A DNA stretch of 64,000 bases from Salinimonas profundi. GTDB lineage: Bacteria > Pseudomonadota > Gammaproteobacteria > Enterobacterales > Alteromonadaceae. Positions 37,790-49,024 of this stretch are shown piece after piece; the first letter of the stretch is position 1, and each line of letters begins with the position of its first letter. Under the pieces are notes generated by a model that worked only from the letters and a program-made list of their open reading frames with translations, made no database searches and was not told the origin of the DNA. Both the position numbers and the translations under genes were made by a program. The stretch covers positions 1-64,000 of the forward strand of contig NZ_JABBXD010000012.1 of assembly GCF_014750655.1 (NCBI RefSeq). The letters run 5' to 3'.

Positions 37790-40615
37790 ATGAGTGATTA
37801 TAAGGCCACATTAAACCTCCCGGAAACACCGTTTCCGATGCGCGGTAATCTTGCGCAGCGCGAACCTAAGATGCTTAAAACCTGGCAGGAAAAAGGCATT
37901 TATAAAAAGATTCGCGAAGCCAAGGCGGGCAAAGCACCGTTTGTATTACACGATGGCCCTCCTTATGCCAACGGTAATATTCATATTGGCCATGCGGTAA
38001 ATAAAATCCTCAAAGATATTATTGTAAAAGCAAAAACGCTATCTGATTTTGACGCGCCATACGTTCCTGGTTGGGATTGCCACGGTCTGCCTATCGAATT
38101 GATGGTAGAGAAGAAAGTCGGAAAGCCGGGTAAAAAAGTCTCTGAGGCCGAGTTTCGCGAAAAATGTCGTCAATATGCGCAAAAGCAAATTGATGGGCAA
38201 ATGGCAGATTTTATTCGTCTTGGCGTATTTGGCGAGTGGGATAAGCCTTATAAAACCATGGATTTCAGCTCAGAAGCTGACATCATTCGGGCGCTGAGTA
38301 AAGTCGTCGACTCCGGCCATCTGGAGAAAGGCTTCAAGCCCGTACACTGGTGTACAGATTGTGGCTCAGCGCTGGCTGAGGCCGAGGTTGAGTACAAAGA
38401 TAAAGTGTCGCCTGCCATCGATGTCAAGTTTCCGGTAGCAGATACGGCGCAGATTGCCAGCGCATTTGGCGTGGCTGAAGCCGATCTGACAGCGCACAAT
38501 ACTGGCGTTGTCATATGGACAACCACACCCTGGACACTGCCGGCCAACCGGGCGATTACCCTACATCCTGAATACACCTATTCACTGGTAGAAAATAAGT
38601 CAACCGACGATTGGTTAATAATCGCTCACGATCTTATCGAAAGCTGTATGCAGCGCTACGGTATTGATGAGTATGAGGAAAAAGCGACGTGTCTGGGAGA
38701 AGCACTGGACAAATTAATGGTCCATCATCCCTTTATCGATGATTTGCAGGTTCCTTTGATTAACGGCCTGCATGTCACAACCGATTCCGGTACCGGGTGC
38801 GTGCATACTGCACCTGCTCACGGTGTGGATGACTTTAATGTCGGCAAACAATACGGTATTGAAGTTTACAACCCGGTAGGCAGTAACGGCGTGTATAACG
38901 AAAATGTGCCGCTGTTTGCCAATCAGTTCGTGTTCAAAGCTAATGACGCCATCATCGAAACGGTAGAGGCGCGCGGTAATCTGGTTCTGAACGTGAAGTA
39001 CGAGCACAGCTATCCGCATTGCTGGCGCCACAAAACCCCCATTATTTTCCGTGCTACGCCGCAGTGGTTTATCAGCATGGATAAAAAAGGGTTACGAGCG
39101 CAGTCAATCGAACAAATTAAAAAAACACAGTGGATCCCGGAATGGGGCGAGAGTCGCATCGAAAAAATGGTCGAGGGCCGTCCTGACTGGTGTATCTCAA
39201 GACAACGTACCTGGGGTGTTCCGATTCCTCTGTATGTGCATAAAACCACCGGTGATATTCATCCTCAAAGCACCGCATTGATGGAAAAGGTTGCGCAGCA
39301 GGTTGAGCAGAAAGGCATCCAGGCATGGTGGGATATCAATGACGCTGATCTACTGGGTGACGATGTAGAGCATTATGACAAGGTGACCGATACGCTGGAT
39401 GTATGGTTTGATTCAGGCGTCACGCACCATTTTGTGGTGGATCGTCGTGATGATATCCCAGCCAGTGCAGACCTTTATCTGGAAGGCTCGGATCAGCATC
39501 GTGGCTGGTTTATGTCCTCATTGATGACGTCTACCGCGATGTATGGTCATGCGCCTTACAAGCAGGTACTGACACACGGTTTCACGGTAGATGCGCACGG
39601 CCGTAAAATGTCAAAATCTGTCGGCAATGTCGTTGCTCCGCAGGAAGTGACCAACAAGCTTGGCGCTGATATTTTGCGTTTGTGGGTGGCTTCGACTGAC
39701 TATCGCGGTGAGATTGCGGTATCGGATGAAATACTCAAACGCGCTGCTGACAGCTATCGGCGGGTACGCAACACGGCACGCTTCTTATTGGCTAACCTGA
39801 ATGGCTTTACCCCCGAGACGGACCTGGTACAACCTGACAATATGGTCGCTCTTGATCGGTGGATTGTCAGTCGAACACGCCAGCTGCAGCAGGAACTGGT
39901 TGACGCGTATGAGAAATACGATTTGTTGGTAGTCAGTCAGAAACTCATGCACTTCTGCTCTATTGAGCTGGGCAGCTTCTATCTGGATATCATTAAAGAT
40001 CGTCAGTATACCGCTAAAGCCAACAGCAATGCCCGTCGGTCGTGCCAGAGCGCGCTATACCATATCATTGAAGCGCTGGTTCGCTGGATGGCACCGGTAA
40101 TGAGCTTTACCGCGCAGGAAATCTGGCAGGAAATTCCCGGCAAGCGCGAAGAATTTGTTTTCACTCAAAGCTGGTACGAAGGTCTAGAAGCATTTACTGA
40201 TAACGATACGTTAGGTAATAGCTTCTGGCATGAGATCATGGAAGTGAAGGATGCTGCTAACCAGGCTATGGAGCAGGCGCGTAAGGACGGTCAGTTAGGC
40301 GGTTCCCTGGAAGCAGAAGTCCACCTGTATGCCGATGCCGCGCTTAAACAGCGACTGGCCCAGCTAGAAGATGAATTACGCTTTGTTCTGATCACTTCAA
40401 AGGTGGTGCTGCATGATATGGCAGCGCGCACTGATGAAGCCAAAGATACTGACGTTAATGGGCTTGCCATAGCGGTAACCCGAACGCAGGGCGAGAAATG
40501 TGTGCGTTGCTGGCACCATCGTGAAGATGTGGGCAGCAGTGTGCAGCATCCCGAGTTGTGTCAGCGCTGTGTGACTAACGTTGATGGCGAAGGGGAAGCG
40601 CGTCAGTATGCTTAA
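37790..40615 (+). CDS. ileS: Isoleucyl-tRNA synthetase
   Basis: Class Ia synthetase of 941 residues. HIGH motif in [13 protein letters not shown] (about residue 57-69), large CP1 editing domain (about 180-420) with [16 protein letters not shown] in [10 protein letters not shown] (about 605), and a C-terminal zinc finger with CVRCW and CQRCV. The ATG at 37790 gives the family N-terminus [19 protein letters not shown]; an in-frame GTG seven codons earlier is less likely. Its end overlaps lspA by eight bases. Confidence 0.97.
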   Translation: MSDYKATLNLPETPFPMRGNLAQREPKMLKTWQEKGIYKKIREAKAGKAPFVLHDGPPYANGNIHIGHAVNKILKDIIVKAKTLSDFDAPYVPGWDCHGLPIELMVEKKVGKPGKKVSEAEFREKCRQYAQKQIDGQMADFIRLGVFGEWDKPYKTMDFSSEADIIRALSKVVDSGHLEKGFKPVHWCTDCGSALAEAEVEYKDKVSPAIDVKFPVADTAQIASAFGVAEADLTAHNTGVVIWTTTPWTLPANRAITLHPEYTYSLVENKSTDDWLIIAHDLIESCMQRYGIDEYEEKATCLGEALDKLMVHHPFIDDLQVPLINGLHVTTDSGTGCVHTAPAHGVDDFNVGKQYGIEVYNPVGSNGVYNENVPLFANQFVFKANDAIIETVEARGNLVLNVKYEHSYPHCWRHKTPIIFRATPQWFISMDKKGLRAQSIEQIKKTQWIPEWGESRIEKMVEGRPDWCISRQRTWGVPIPLYVHKTTGDIHPQSTALMEKVAQQVEQKGIQAWWDINDADLLGDDVEHYDKVTDTLDVWFDSGVTHHFVVDRRDDIPASADLYLEGSDQHRGWFMSSLMTSTAMYGHAPYKQVLTHGFTVDAHGRKMSKSVGNVVAPQEVTNKLGADILRLWVASTDYRGEIAVSDEILKRAADSYRRVRNTARFLLANLNGFTPETDLVQPDNMVALDRWIVSRTRQLQQELVDAYEKYDLLVVSQKLMHFCSIELGSFYLDIIKDRQYTAKANSNARRSCQSALYHIIEALVRWMAPVMSFTAQEIWQEIPGKREEFVFTQSWYEGLEAFTDNDTLGNSFWHEIMEVKDAANQAMEQARKDGQLGGSLEAEVHLYADAALKQRLAQLEDELRFVLITSKVVLHDMAARTDEAKDTDVNGLAIAVTRTQGEKCVRCWHHREDVGSSVQHPELCQRCVTNVDGEGEARQYA

Positions 40616-41129
40616 ACCTTTTTCGCAAACCGGTCTGCGCTTTTTATGGATAAGCGTAGTAGTGTTTGCGCTGGATCTGTGGAGCAAGTACCAGATACTG
40701 GGAAGCATGCGGCTGTTTCAGTCTATTGAAGTGGCCCCGTTTTTCAATCTGACGTATGTTCACAATTACGGCGCAGCGTTTAGTTTTTTAGCAGATGCTG
40801 ATGGTTGGCAGCGGTGGTTTTTCACCGCTATCGCCCTCGTCGTCAGTATTATTATCCTAAGCTGGCTGTATAAGTCGCCGCGTTCTGAAAAATGTCTGCC
40901 TGTTGCCTTTTGTTTTATACTGGGTGGGGCACTTGGCAACGTGTATGATCGCCTGGTGCACGGCTATGTTATCGACTTTCTGGACTTTTACGTTGGACAG
41001 TGGCACTGGCCGGCGTTTAACCTTGCAGACAGTGCAATATTTATCGGGGCGGTATTGTTGATTATTGATATGCTGATCTCAGATAAACATAAGTCTGAGT
41101 CAAAACCTTCATCCACATCGAAGCAGTAG
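40608..41129 (+). CDS. lspA: Lipoprotein signal peptidase
   Basis: Aspartic inner-membrane peptidase that cleaves the signal peptide of diacylglyceryl-modified prolipoproteins. 173 residues and four TM helices. The catalytic Asp residues are in GNVYDRL and FNLADSAIF. The ATG at 40608 overlaps the ileS stop and gives [14 protein letters not shown]; an upstream in-frame start would add nine residues read inside ileS. The ileS-lspA overlap is classic in proteobacteria. Confidence 0.95.
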   Translation: MLKPFSQTGLRFLWISVVVFALDLWSKYQILGSMRLFQSIEVAPFFNLTYVHNYGAAFSFLADADGWQRWFFTAIALVVSIIILSWLYKSPRSEKCLPVAFCFILGGALGNVYDRLVHGYVIDFLDFYVGQWHWPAFNLADSAIFIGAVLLIIDMLISDKHKSESKPSSTSKQ

Positions 41130-41138
41130 AGAGTAGAA

Positions 41139-41582
41139 ATGACCGAACCTGTCATAGGCCCCAGCAGCGAAGTGTTAATGCATTTCGACCTTAAACTTGA
41201 GGACGGATCCGCAGCAGATAGTACCCGCGTCAACAAAAAGCCCGCTAAACTGGTGATGGGGGACGGCAGTCTTACGCCCAATTTTGAAGCGTGCTTGCTG
41301 GGATTGAAAGAGGGCGATAAAAAGTCTTTCACACTGGCACCGGAAGATGCGTTCGGTCAGCCCAACCCGGATAATGTCCATCATATGGACCGCAGTCGGT
41401 TTTCTCAGGATATAGAAGAAGGCATGATCATGGCTTTCGCACAACCTGACGGTAGTGAGGTTCCGGGTATCATTCGCAGCACAGCGGGTACCTCTGTGAC
41501 TGTTGATTTCAATCACCCCCTGGCAGGTCAGACGGTTATCTTTGATGTTGAAATTCTGTCGGTAACCGAGCCGCAGGCGTAA
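41139..41582 (+). CDS. fkpB: FKBP-type peptidyl-prolyl isomerase FkpB
   Basis: 147-residue cytoplasmic SlyD-like FKBP (also called SlpA). FKBP core with [17 protein letters not shown], the IF-domain insert (about 70-120) and [19 protein letters not shown] at the end. It lacks the His-rich tail of SlyD. Nine bases after lspA and ten before ispH, in the conserved ileS-lspA-fkpB-ispH operon. Confidence 0.94.
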   Translation: MTEPVIGPSSEVLMHFDLKLEDGSAADSTRVNKKPAKLVMGDGSLTPNFEACLLGLKEGDKKSFTLAPEDAFGQPNPDNVHHMDRSRFSQDIEEGMIMAFAQPDGSEVPGIIRSTAGTSVTVDFNHPLAGQTVIFDVEILSVTEPQA

Positions 41583-41592
41583 GGAGCGATAT

Positions 41593-42537
41593 ATGCAAAT
41601 TCACTTAGCTAACCCCCGTGGCTTCTGCGCAGGTGTGGACAGAGCAATCACTATTGTGGAACGAGCGCTTGAAATGTTCAAACCGCCTATTTATGTCCGT
41701 CACGAGGTTGTGCATAACAAGTTTGTGGTAGACGGCTTGCGCGAACGCGGTGCGCTGTTCGTCGATGAGCTTCACGAGGTGCCGGACGACAGTATTGTGA
41801 TCTTTTCAGCCCACGGCGTTTCTCAGGCGGTCCGCAATAAAGCAAAAGATCGAGGGTTGAAGGTGTTTGATGCAACCTGTCCATTGGTAACAAAAGTGCA
41901 TATGGAAGTGACCCGGGCCAGTAAAACCGGTACCGAATGTATTCTTATTGGTCATGCCGGACACCCGGAAGTTGAAGGAACCATGGGACAGTACGATAAC
42001 GCTGAAGGAGGGATTTATCTGGTTGAGTCAACAGCAGATGTTGAGTCGCTGACTGTGAAGGATCCCTCGCAACTGTATTACTGCAGCCAGACAACGTTAT
42101 CGGTGGACGATACCGCTGATGTGATTGATGCACTTCGCGCACGATTCCCGGCGATTCAGGGGCCCCGTAAAGATGATATCTGTTACGCCACGCAGAACCG
42201 GCAGGATGCTGTCAGAGAGCTTGCAACTGACTGCGAAGTATTGCTGGTAGTGGGTGCCCAAAATAGTTCCAACTCGAACCGCCTGCGGGAGCTGGCTGAG
42301 AAAGTCGGTGCCCGGGCTTATCTGATTGCTGATGCTGATTGCATCCAGCAATCGTGGCTGGAAGGCATCGAACACATTGGTGTGACAGCTGGTGCTTCAG
42401 CCCCGGAGGTGTTGGTAAAAGGCGTGGTAGACAGATTACTTTCCTGGGGAGCCGTGAAGGCGTCTGAGCGTCAGGGCCGTGAGGAAAATGTTGAATTCGC
42501 GGTACCCAAAGAACTGCGTGTTAAACAGGTCGGTTAA
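41593..42537 (+). CDS. ispH: 4-hydroxy-3-methylbut-2-enyl diphosphate reductase
   Basis: [4Fe-4S] enzyme for the last step of the MEP isoprenoid pathway, giving IPP and DMAPP. 314 residues. Cluster-binding Cys are in NPRGFCAG (Cys12), DATCPLV (about 96) and [21 protein letters not shown] regions. HEVVHN and GHxGHPE substrate-binding blocks are present. Preceded by AAGGAGCG. Ends before a terminator. Confidence 0.97.
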   Translation: MQIHLANPRGFCAGVDRAITIVERALEMFKPPIYVRHEVVHNKFVVDGLRERGALFVDELHEVPDDSIVIFSAHGVSQAVRNKAKDRGLKVFDATCPLVTKVHMEVTRASKTGTECILIGHAGHPEVEGTMGQYDNAEGGIYLVESTADVESLTVKDPSQLYYCSQTTLSVDDTADVIDALRARFPAIQGPRKDDICYATQNRQDAVRELATDCEVLLVVGAQNSSNSNRLRELAEKVGARAYLIADADCIQQSWLEGIEHIGVTAGASAPEVLVKGVVDRLLSWGAVKASERQGREENVEFAVPKELRVKQVG

Positions 42538-42585
42538 CGGCTTTTTCACCCAACACTGCCCGAAGCTACTGTGATGTTAACGATG

Positions 42586-42623
42586 AGCCGCTGTTCCGGT
42601 AAGAGGGAACGGCGGCTTTTTTT
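42586..42623 (+). terminator. Terminator after ispH
   Basis: AGCCGCTGTTCC pairs with GGAACGGCGGCT (one G-T pair) and is followed by seven Ts. It ends the murJ/ribF-ileS-lspA-fkpB-ispH transcription unit. Confidence 0.87.
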
Positions 42624-42749
42624 GTTATGTGTGTCTGCAAAACCGGATGGCTGACTATTCACATTATCTGCAACCTTCACAACACTTTATCCAGCCGACA
42701 TTTTATTGCTCGTTCAATGAACAGGATGCAGATACCATAGATTATTATG

Positions 42750-43205
42750 TTACGGCGATACGGGCAGGGGAATCGTATCCGGTAGTGGAAATGAGCGGGG
42801 CCTGCTCACTTGCACAGTAATTCTGACAGGCGCTTTCCCGCCGGATTGCACGGACATTTCAATCGTCGAATAATCAGACTCGTCCAGGTCAGTTGTGTGG
42901 AAAGAAAATGGTGTCGTGGTTATTTTGCGGGCGCTGACTAAAACGTTTTCCACTGGCTGCCCTAATGTCTGCTCTGACAGCGTTCTGGCTTCGCTGGTCA
43001 ATGTCAGGTAAACAGGTAAATTGATAGTGTCCAGTTTTGCCGTAAGCCATAACTGTTTGTCGGTCAAATTTTCATACGTTATAGCGCGCTTAACATGAAC
43101 GTGCCACCGGTATGTCACTGATAACAACGCAGTGGCACAGCTAACAAACAGCAGGGTCGCTATCATACACTCGACCAGACCCAGCCCGCGACTAACCAGC
43201 CTCAC
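42750..43205 (-). CDS. PilV-like minor pilin / pseudopilin
   Basis: 151-residue type IV prepilin. The class III signal is MRLVSRG cut before LGLVECMIATLLFVSCATALL, with the canonical Glu at mature position 5. The rest has no recognised domain, and the C-terminus is Pro-rich (about 134-151). It is the last gene of a tightly packed minus-strand set (GspH/FimT-, PilW-, PilX- and PilV-like) matching the order ppdA-ppdB-ygdB-ppdC of E. coli. It overlaps the PilX-like gene by four bases. Confidence 0.75.
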   Translation of the reverse strand: MRLVSRGLGLVECMIATLLFVSCATALLSVTYRWHVHVKRAITYENLTDKQLWLTAKLDTINLPVYLTLTSEARTLSEQTLGQPVENVLVSARKITTTPFSFHTTDLDESDYSTIEMSVQSGGKAPVRITVQVSRPRSFPLPDTIPLPVSP

Positions 43206-44107
43206 TGAAAATCCCTCCAGGAACCCGCTACATAATGATGAAGTTGCAGTGACGGCAGAGTGCGTAAGCTGGCAAGTACGCCGGGCGCATAATTGATATT
43301 CAATGTGGAACCGGGCGCTAACTTATGATCAATCAGCACCGCACCGGATATTGCGGCAGTGGCAGGAACGTCGATGCGACTCAGGTCGTTCTCACTGGAT
43401 GCGGTATGATACAAGATGCCCCATAGCTGGCTGTTGTCCTGCATTGAAAAGTGACTTTGACGTACGATAAGCAATACGGGCTGAGTGGGGCTGCCCACAA
43501 CCTGTTCCTCACTGATAGTACACTCCCCATCAACGATGAACGCGCCCTGAGAAGATGCATCCAATTCTGTACAATCAGCAATTGTCTGAGGCAATGTGTT
43601 AAGTGCATCCGGCGCACTCAGCAGCCAGGATTTCAGATTTTGCGGATAAGCGACGGGGGTTGAAGCTACTTGCGATAGTGAATGCGCGTGCATACTGAGG
43701 GCCGGGTCTGACTGGCTGGTGCTGACGATTGGCTGGGAGGGAAGCTGCTTAATCCAGGGGTAGCGGACATACTGAGCAGCAACGCTGGTCAGTTGATTAT
43801 CCTGATGGCCGATAACAACACTGGTCAGAACTATGCTGCCCTGACTGATAGGTAAGATTTGCTGTTCAGTAATATGTGAAACCACATCTGAAGGGAGGAT
43901 ACTGACATCATGGCCGGTTTCTTTGAGCAAACTGCTGACAGACTTCAGGTCATTGTCTGTACTGGTGCGTGATGCAAGGTATGTGCGCAGCCCCAGCGCT
44001 TGTTGACTGTTTACTGAAATAAGATGCGTGACATACGCTGTACCACCAGCACAGATAATCATCAGGATCAGAAGCGGAATCAGTACACTGCCTGTGTTAC
44101 GTTTCAC
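43202..44107 (-). CDS. PilX/YgdB-like minor pilin
   Basis: 301-residue prepilin-like protein. The N-terminus MKRNTG followed by SVLIPLLILMIICAGGTAYV is a short prepilin signal with Pro instead of Glu at mature position 5, as is normal for PilX/GspK-type tip subunits. The large C-terminal part is soluble with several Cys. No GspK helical domain is recognised. It lies one base after the PilW-like gene and overlaps the PilV-like gene. Confidence 0.7.
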   Translation of the reverse strand: MKRNTGSVLIPLLILMIICAGGTAYVTHLISVNSQQALGLRTYLASRTSTDNDLKSVSSLLKETGHDVSILPSDVVSHITEQQILPISQGSIVLTSVVIGHQDNQLTSVAAQYVRYPWIKQLPSQPIVSTSQSDPALSMHAHSLSQVASTPVAYPQNLKSWLLSAPDALNTLPQTIADCTELDASSQGAFIVDGECTISEEQVVGSPTQPVLLIVRQSHFSMQDNSQLWGILYHTASSENDLSRIDVPATAAISGAVLIDHKLAPGSTLNINYAPGVLASLRTLPSLQLHHYVAGSWRDFQ

Positions 44108-44108
44108 G

Positions 44109-44714
44109 TTAAAAGTTTCTCACTGTCACGGGCCAGTGCAATTTTGCCGACACTGATGGCGCGCGGACAAGTGTGGCGCTGATTTCAACGGACAACAAGG
44201 CACCTGAGCCGCTGATATTTACCGGCGAGATACGGAACGTATCAACCTTTATATAGGTAGGATCGGTAAGGTCTTGCCATCCCGGCTGATCACAGTCTTT
44301 GGCATCCATCCTCGATTCAATGGCGCCATCTTTGAGTCTGAACCCCAAATACTCCGAAAGAGGCTCCTTTTCAATTGTACCGTTGTGATTTTTGTCATAG
44401 TGAAATACTACGCAGCTCCCCTGAGAGTAGCCGCCTGACACTCCCAGCTCAAAAGCGGGATAAAAGGGAGATGCGTCTCGTGGTATACCACTGATAAAAC
44501 GTATCCCCGCCATGCCATCATAACCGGCACGGCTAAGTTCGTTCATAATTAGCAGTCCTGTTCGCTTAACATGGTTTTGCAATTCAAGCTTTTGAGATAT
44601 CACTAGCTGTTGCTGTGACAGGTTCATGGCAAAGGTTGCACCGGCTGCCAATAGTGATACACCAATACCCATTGACATCAGTAAGCCGGTTAACGTGTAG
44701 CCGCGACTCAACAT
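44109..44714 (-). CDS. PilW-like minor pilin lacking Glu5
   Basis: 201-residue prepilin-like protein of the PilW/PpdB type. After the leader MLSRG the mature N-terminus is YTLTGLLMSMGIGVSLLAAG: mature position 5 is Gly (GGC) where Glu is normally required for N-methylation and assembly register. The downstream segment HVKRTGLLIMNELSRAGYDG is typical of PilW. The DNA reads ACC GGC at this point without sign of frameshift. It overlaps the upstream GspH-like gene by seven bases. Confidence 0.75.
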   Translation of the reverse strand: MLSRGYTLTGLLMSMGIGVSLLAAGATFAMNLSQQQLVISQKLELQNHVKRTGLLIMNELSRAGYDGMAGIRFISGIPRDASPFYPAFELGVSGGYSQGSCVVFHYDKNHNGTIEKEPLSEYLGFRLKDGAIESRMDAKDCDQPGWQDLTDPTYIKVDTFRISPVNISGSGALLSVEISATLVRAPSVSAKLHWPVTVRNF

Positions 44715-45226
44715 AACGGAATACCTGCTATCCCTGCGTCAGGTGTGCATGTTCTGATCCGACCCAAACGACTGACAATTAACTTTATGCGAAAATCATT
44801 CGCGCGCAGCGTGAATGTGCCGGCCATCCCATCGGCGAGTCCGGTAGAGGGCGCAAAACGAATATAGGTGTGGGGAAAGCTAATGGCCTCGATTTCTACA
44901 GGCTCACTGATCAGAAGTTGTTTGCTTATCTGCGATGTCGGACAGTTTTGCTGGCTGACACAGTCGACAAACGTCGTCAGCGTCATACGGGCGTTATTAA
45001 CACCGCTGAATATCACATATGCCGGCTGATTTTCAGTTACCGCCGTGCGCTGCGCCTGGTGAAGCAGCAGTGTGAGCTCACTGACAGTGTTTTTTAATTT
45101 GGTTTGTTGGTACCACTTGATATAGGATGGCGGAGCATTGATTAACAGTATCGCCAGAATTGCGATGCTGATAAGTAATTCAATCAGTGAAAACCCACCC
45201 GGACAAGTAAAACTGTTTTTGTGCAC
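44708..45226 (-). CDS. GspH/FimT-like pseudopilin
   Basis: 172-residue prepilin with a textbook N-terminus: leader ending PGG, then FSLIELLISIAILAILL with Glu at mature position 5. The GspH/FimT beta domain follows, and the C-terminus has a Cys pair (CTPDAG...PLC). The start is GTG (45226) with AGG seven bases upstream. It is the first gene of the minor pilin set and reads away from the PilE-like gene. Confidence 0.82.
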   Translation of the reverse strand: MHKNSFTCPGGFSLIELLISIAILAILLINAPPSYIKWYQQTKLKNTVSELTLLLHQAQRTAVTENQPAYVIFSGVNNARMTLTTFVDCVSQQNCPTSQISKQLLISEPVEIEAISFPHTYIRFAPSTGLADGMAGTFTLRANDFRIKLIVSRLGRIRTCTPDAGIAGIPLC

Positions 45227-45313
45227 CGCGTACCTGCAATTGATAGTAAACGAGTGCGCATAGTAAATGATTAAAGCTGGTGGGTAAGCTGTACGTTAGA
45301 TAGGTATTTTAAT

Positions 45314-45679
45314 ATGGGTAAGCAAACTGGCCTTACCATCACAGACTCGGTGATCGCGTTAGCGTTAGTCGGCATACTCGCAGCGCTGAGTGTTCCTGCT
45401 TATAATTATTTTTCCAATCAGAGCGAGCTAGCCATTATTCAGGCCAGGCTGATGGAACTGCAAAATGAGCAACAGGCATACCGGATAAAACATGACGCCT
45501 ACCAGATCATTGATGGCGTTTACGAAGTCGAAAACGGCGTCGAATACAAAATCAACACGCAGGATATAACGACAGACTCGTTTCGCTTGGTTGCGACCAG
45601 TGAAGATGCACAGACCGGATGTCAGACCTTGTCTATCGATGATAAATTTAACAAACTGCCGGAAAAATGCTGGCGATAA
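45314..45679 (+). CDS. PilE-like pilin with Asp at position 5
   Basis: 121-residue type IV pilin-like protein. The leader MGKQTG is followed by LTITDSVIALALVGILAALSVPAY, with Asp (GAC) instead of Glu at mature position 5. The Pro-Ala-Tyr kink after the helix, the N-terminal helix continuation EQQAYRIKHDAYQ and the C-terminal Cys pair (GCQTL ... EKCW) fit the PilE/minor-pilin fold and D-region disulfide. Divergent from the GspH-PilW-PilX-PilV set; spacing of 87 bases suggests a shared control region. pilY1 is absent. Confidence 0.8.
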   Translation: MGKQTGLTITDSVIALALVGILAALSVPAYNYFSNQSELAIIQARLMELQNEQQAYRIKHDAYQIIDGVYEVENGVEYKINTQDITTDSFRLVATSEDAQTGCQTLSIDDKFNKLPEKCWR

Positions 45680-45852
45680 TCAGCCTGCTCCGGCGGCTTC
45701 CTGATTTTTTTCGTACCATCGAAACAGTATTCCACTGACACACCAATCATTACATCAGGCCATCTATTACCCTCTGGCAAGATATGCTGACAGCGATTTT
45801 CGGATAGCGTACACTATTTACCATCGCTACAACCGATCAACGTGGAATACAG

Positions 45853-47030
<1,178 letters not shown>

Positions 47031-47032
47031 AT

Positions 47033-47061
47033 AAAAAAAAGGGCGTTTTAACGCCCTTTTT
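47033..47061. terminator. Bidirectional terminator between glnB and slyD
   Basis: GGGCGTT (47041-47047) and AACGCCC (47050-47056) with A- and T-runs on both sides; serves the convergent glnB and slyD genes. Confidence 0.85.
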
Positions 47062-47078
47062 ATTTCACTGCAATATTC

Positions 47079-47561
47079 TTAGTGGTCGTTGCCGCTACCA
47101 GGGCCATGGGCATGACCATGCTCAATCTCTTCCTGCGTCGGCTCGCGAACTTCGATCACTTCGACTTCAAATTTCAGTGGCACGCCAGCAAGTGGATGGT
47201 TACCATCTACCACAACGTGATCGTCAGCCACATCAATAATCATTACTGATTGTTCGCCCTGTTCAGTGGTTGCTCTGAAGGACATGCCAACCTCAACGTC
47301 CATGCCATCGAACATATCTTTTGGCACTTGCTGTACCAGTTCGTCCATACGCTGACCATATGCCTGTTCTGGCGCAATATCGACTTCAAATTTTTCGCCT
47401 TGCTCTTTATTCTGCAAAGCATCTTCTAACCCTTCAATTAAGAAGCGCTTACCTAACATTACCGTCAATGGCTGCTTACCTTCAGAAGAGTCAAGCTGGG
47501 TGCCATCTTCTGCTGATACGGTGTAGTGGATAGATACTACGCTCTCGGGTGTAATTGTCAT
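47079..47561 (-). CDS. slyD: FKBP-type peptidyl-prolyl isomerase SlyD
   Basis: 160-residue cytoplasmic isomerase/chaperone. The FKBP core begins VVSIHYTVSAEDGTQLDSS and holds the IF chaperone insert (about 70-125) and GNHPLAGVPLKFEVEVIEVRE. The C-terminus has a short His-rich tail (HGHAHGPG...DH), shorter than the 50-residue metal-binding tail of E. coli SlyD, so nickel delivery capacity should be reduced. Convergent to glnB. Confidence 0.94.
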   Translation of the reverse strand: MTITPESVVSIHYTVSAEDGTQLDSSEGKQPLTVMLGKRFLIEGLEDALQNKEQGEKFEVDIAPEQAYGQRMDELVQQVPKDMFDGMDVEVGMSFRATTEQGEQSVMIIDVADDHVVVDGNHPLAGVPLKFEVEVIEVREPTQEEIEHGHAHGPGSGNDH

Positions 47562-47619
47562 AAATATACCTAATCAATGTTGACAGCCAGGCTGTCGTGA
47601 ATTTTGCGCGTTCACCCGA

Positions 47620-48615
47620 TTAGGAGCGGCCACGCACGTTATTTGTTTCCTGTTCGACAGAATAGGGCAGAGACTGGCACGAGAATGTTGGCGACGTGGT
47701 GTCCTTGATTCTGAACACATCTTCGTCGCGGGTATCGTTATTCAGCACTGCCATTAACCAGGTTTCGTCGCCCAGTACAGCGCGACGTATAATCGAACCG
47801 CCGCGGCGCCAGTTTTCACCAAGCTGTTTCTCCACCAATGAATCTGCTTTCACAGACAACGATTCCGGTACGCAAAATACATAGGCAGCCCGTTTGTTCT
47901 TGCCCAGGTAGCGTGTCCGAGCAACGACTTCCTGCCCCATGTAACAGCCTTTGCCAAAATCAATCGCATTCAAAGCCTGAACATTCATCATTTGGGGCAC
48001 AAACTCATTCACATTGTCATCGGATACGTCCGGAATACCGGCGCGAATATGTAATGCCTCGCTGACATTTTCATCGTAGTGATGAATGTCAGCATCCGCT
48101 AATGATTTGCTCAGAGACGCTGCGGCCTCATTGGTCAGAATCAGATGATAGACTGCATCGTCAAAATCTGTCGATATCACCGCGCCATCGTCGTTACTTA
48201 CACAGTTTAACGAAGAAGAAGGTACACTATCAAACCGGCCGGCTATCCACGCCTCTACAGCTTGCCCACGGGCGATAAATTGCCGGAAGCTATCACTGCT
48301 ATCAACAATATCTGTTTTGGAAAAAACACCGTATTTATTCAGCTGCGCCAGCGTCATTGCCAGCGATGACTTATTGAGTGACAAGCCGATGCCATCCTGT
48401 AAACGCAGGACTAGTGGCAAAGACCAGGCTTTCCCCTTGAAATCACAGTGGGCCGCTCGTCTGGCCTGGCTGGATTGTAAGGATGGAATGTCAATGGTCA
48501 GTTGCCCCTGTAAAAAGGTATCACTGTCTGGTCCATTGAGGGTAATGAGCCCGGATCGGGTCAGCTCACAGTAAAAATCAGTTTCTATATCGCCGATTGT
48601 CGCCGGTAAAGTCAT
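47620..48615 (-). CDS. ygfZ: Folate-binding tRNA-modifying protein YgfZ
   Basis: 331-residue aminomethyltransferase-like protein supporting Fe-S cluster enzymes such as MiaB. The defining motif KGCYMGQEVVAR is present with the functional Cys. The N-terminal segment LITLNGPDSDTFLQGQLTID is typical of the family. Divergent from sdhE-ygfX, an arrangement also found in enterics. Full length. Confidence 0.94.
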   Translation of the reverse strand: MTLPATIGDIETDFYCELTRSGLITLNGPDSDTFLQGQLTIDIPSLQSSQARRAAHCDFKGKAWSLPLVLRLQDGIGLSLNKSSLAMTLAQLNKYGVFSKTDIVDSSDSFRQFIARGQAVEAWIAGRFDSVPSSSLNCVSNDDGAVISTDFDDAVYHLILTNEAAASLSKSLADADIHHYDENVSEALHIRAGIPDVSDDNVNEFVPQMMNVQALNAIDFGKGCYMGQEVVARTRYLGKNKRAAYVFCVPESLSVKADSLVEKQLGENWRRGGSIIRRAVLGDETWLMAVLNNDTRDEDVFRIKDTTSPTFSCQSLPYSVEQETNNVRGRS

Positions 48616-48772
48616 AGCTACCCTGTATTCACTAAATCTGATGAGAATTAAGGTTGGGTCTGAATTGCAATTCCCAAGGGTAAATCTCTTAAAATCAGTA
48701 AAAAGGTCAGTGCTTCGGGCTAATTCACCATGTTATGATACGCCGCAGTATTTAATCAGTTACTGGTCGTTT

Positions 48773-49024
48773 ATGTTTTCACCTAAAAGATATGCCCGCC
48801 TGAAATGGGCGTGCCGCCGCGGCATGCTAGAACTGGACGTATTGTTTCTGCCTTTCGTTGAAACCGGATTTCATGATCTGAGTGAAGAGGAAAAGGAAAC
48901 CTTTGAGAAACTGCTTACCTGTGATGACCCTGATTTATTCGCCTGGTTCATGGGACATCAGTCTTGTCCTGAGCCGGAACTGGCAAACATGGTCGAGCAC
49001 ATTCTGGGCCGTGTCAAAGTATAA
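48773..49024 (+). CDS. sdhE: FAD assembly factor SdhE
   Basis: 83-residue protein that promotes covalent FAD attachment to SdhA and FrdA. The RGxxE motif appears in ACRRGMLELD, and the DDPDLFAWFMGH segment matches the C-terminal half. The ATG at 48773 gives MFSPKRYARLKWACRRG; a much longer in-frame extension upstream would add 44 residues without family support. It overlaps the next gene by 14 bases as ygfY and ygfX do in E. coli. Confidence 0.94.
   Translation: MFSPKRYARLKWACRRGMLELDVLFLPFVETGFHDLSEEEKETFEKLLTCDDPDLFAWFMGHQSCPEPELANMVEHILGRVKV

Noticed and set aside
42629..42820. 63-codon plus-strand frame after ispH (MCLQNRMADYSHYLQ...)
   Set aside because: It lies after the ispH terminator, has no ribosome binding site, overlaps the 3' end of the PilV-like gene on the other strand and resembles no family.
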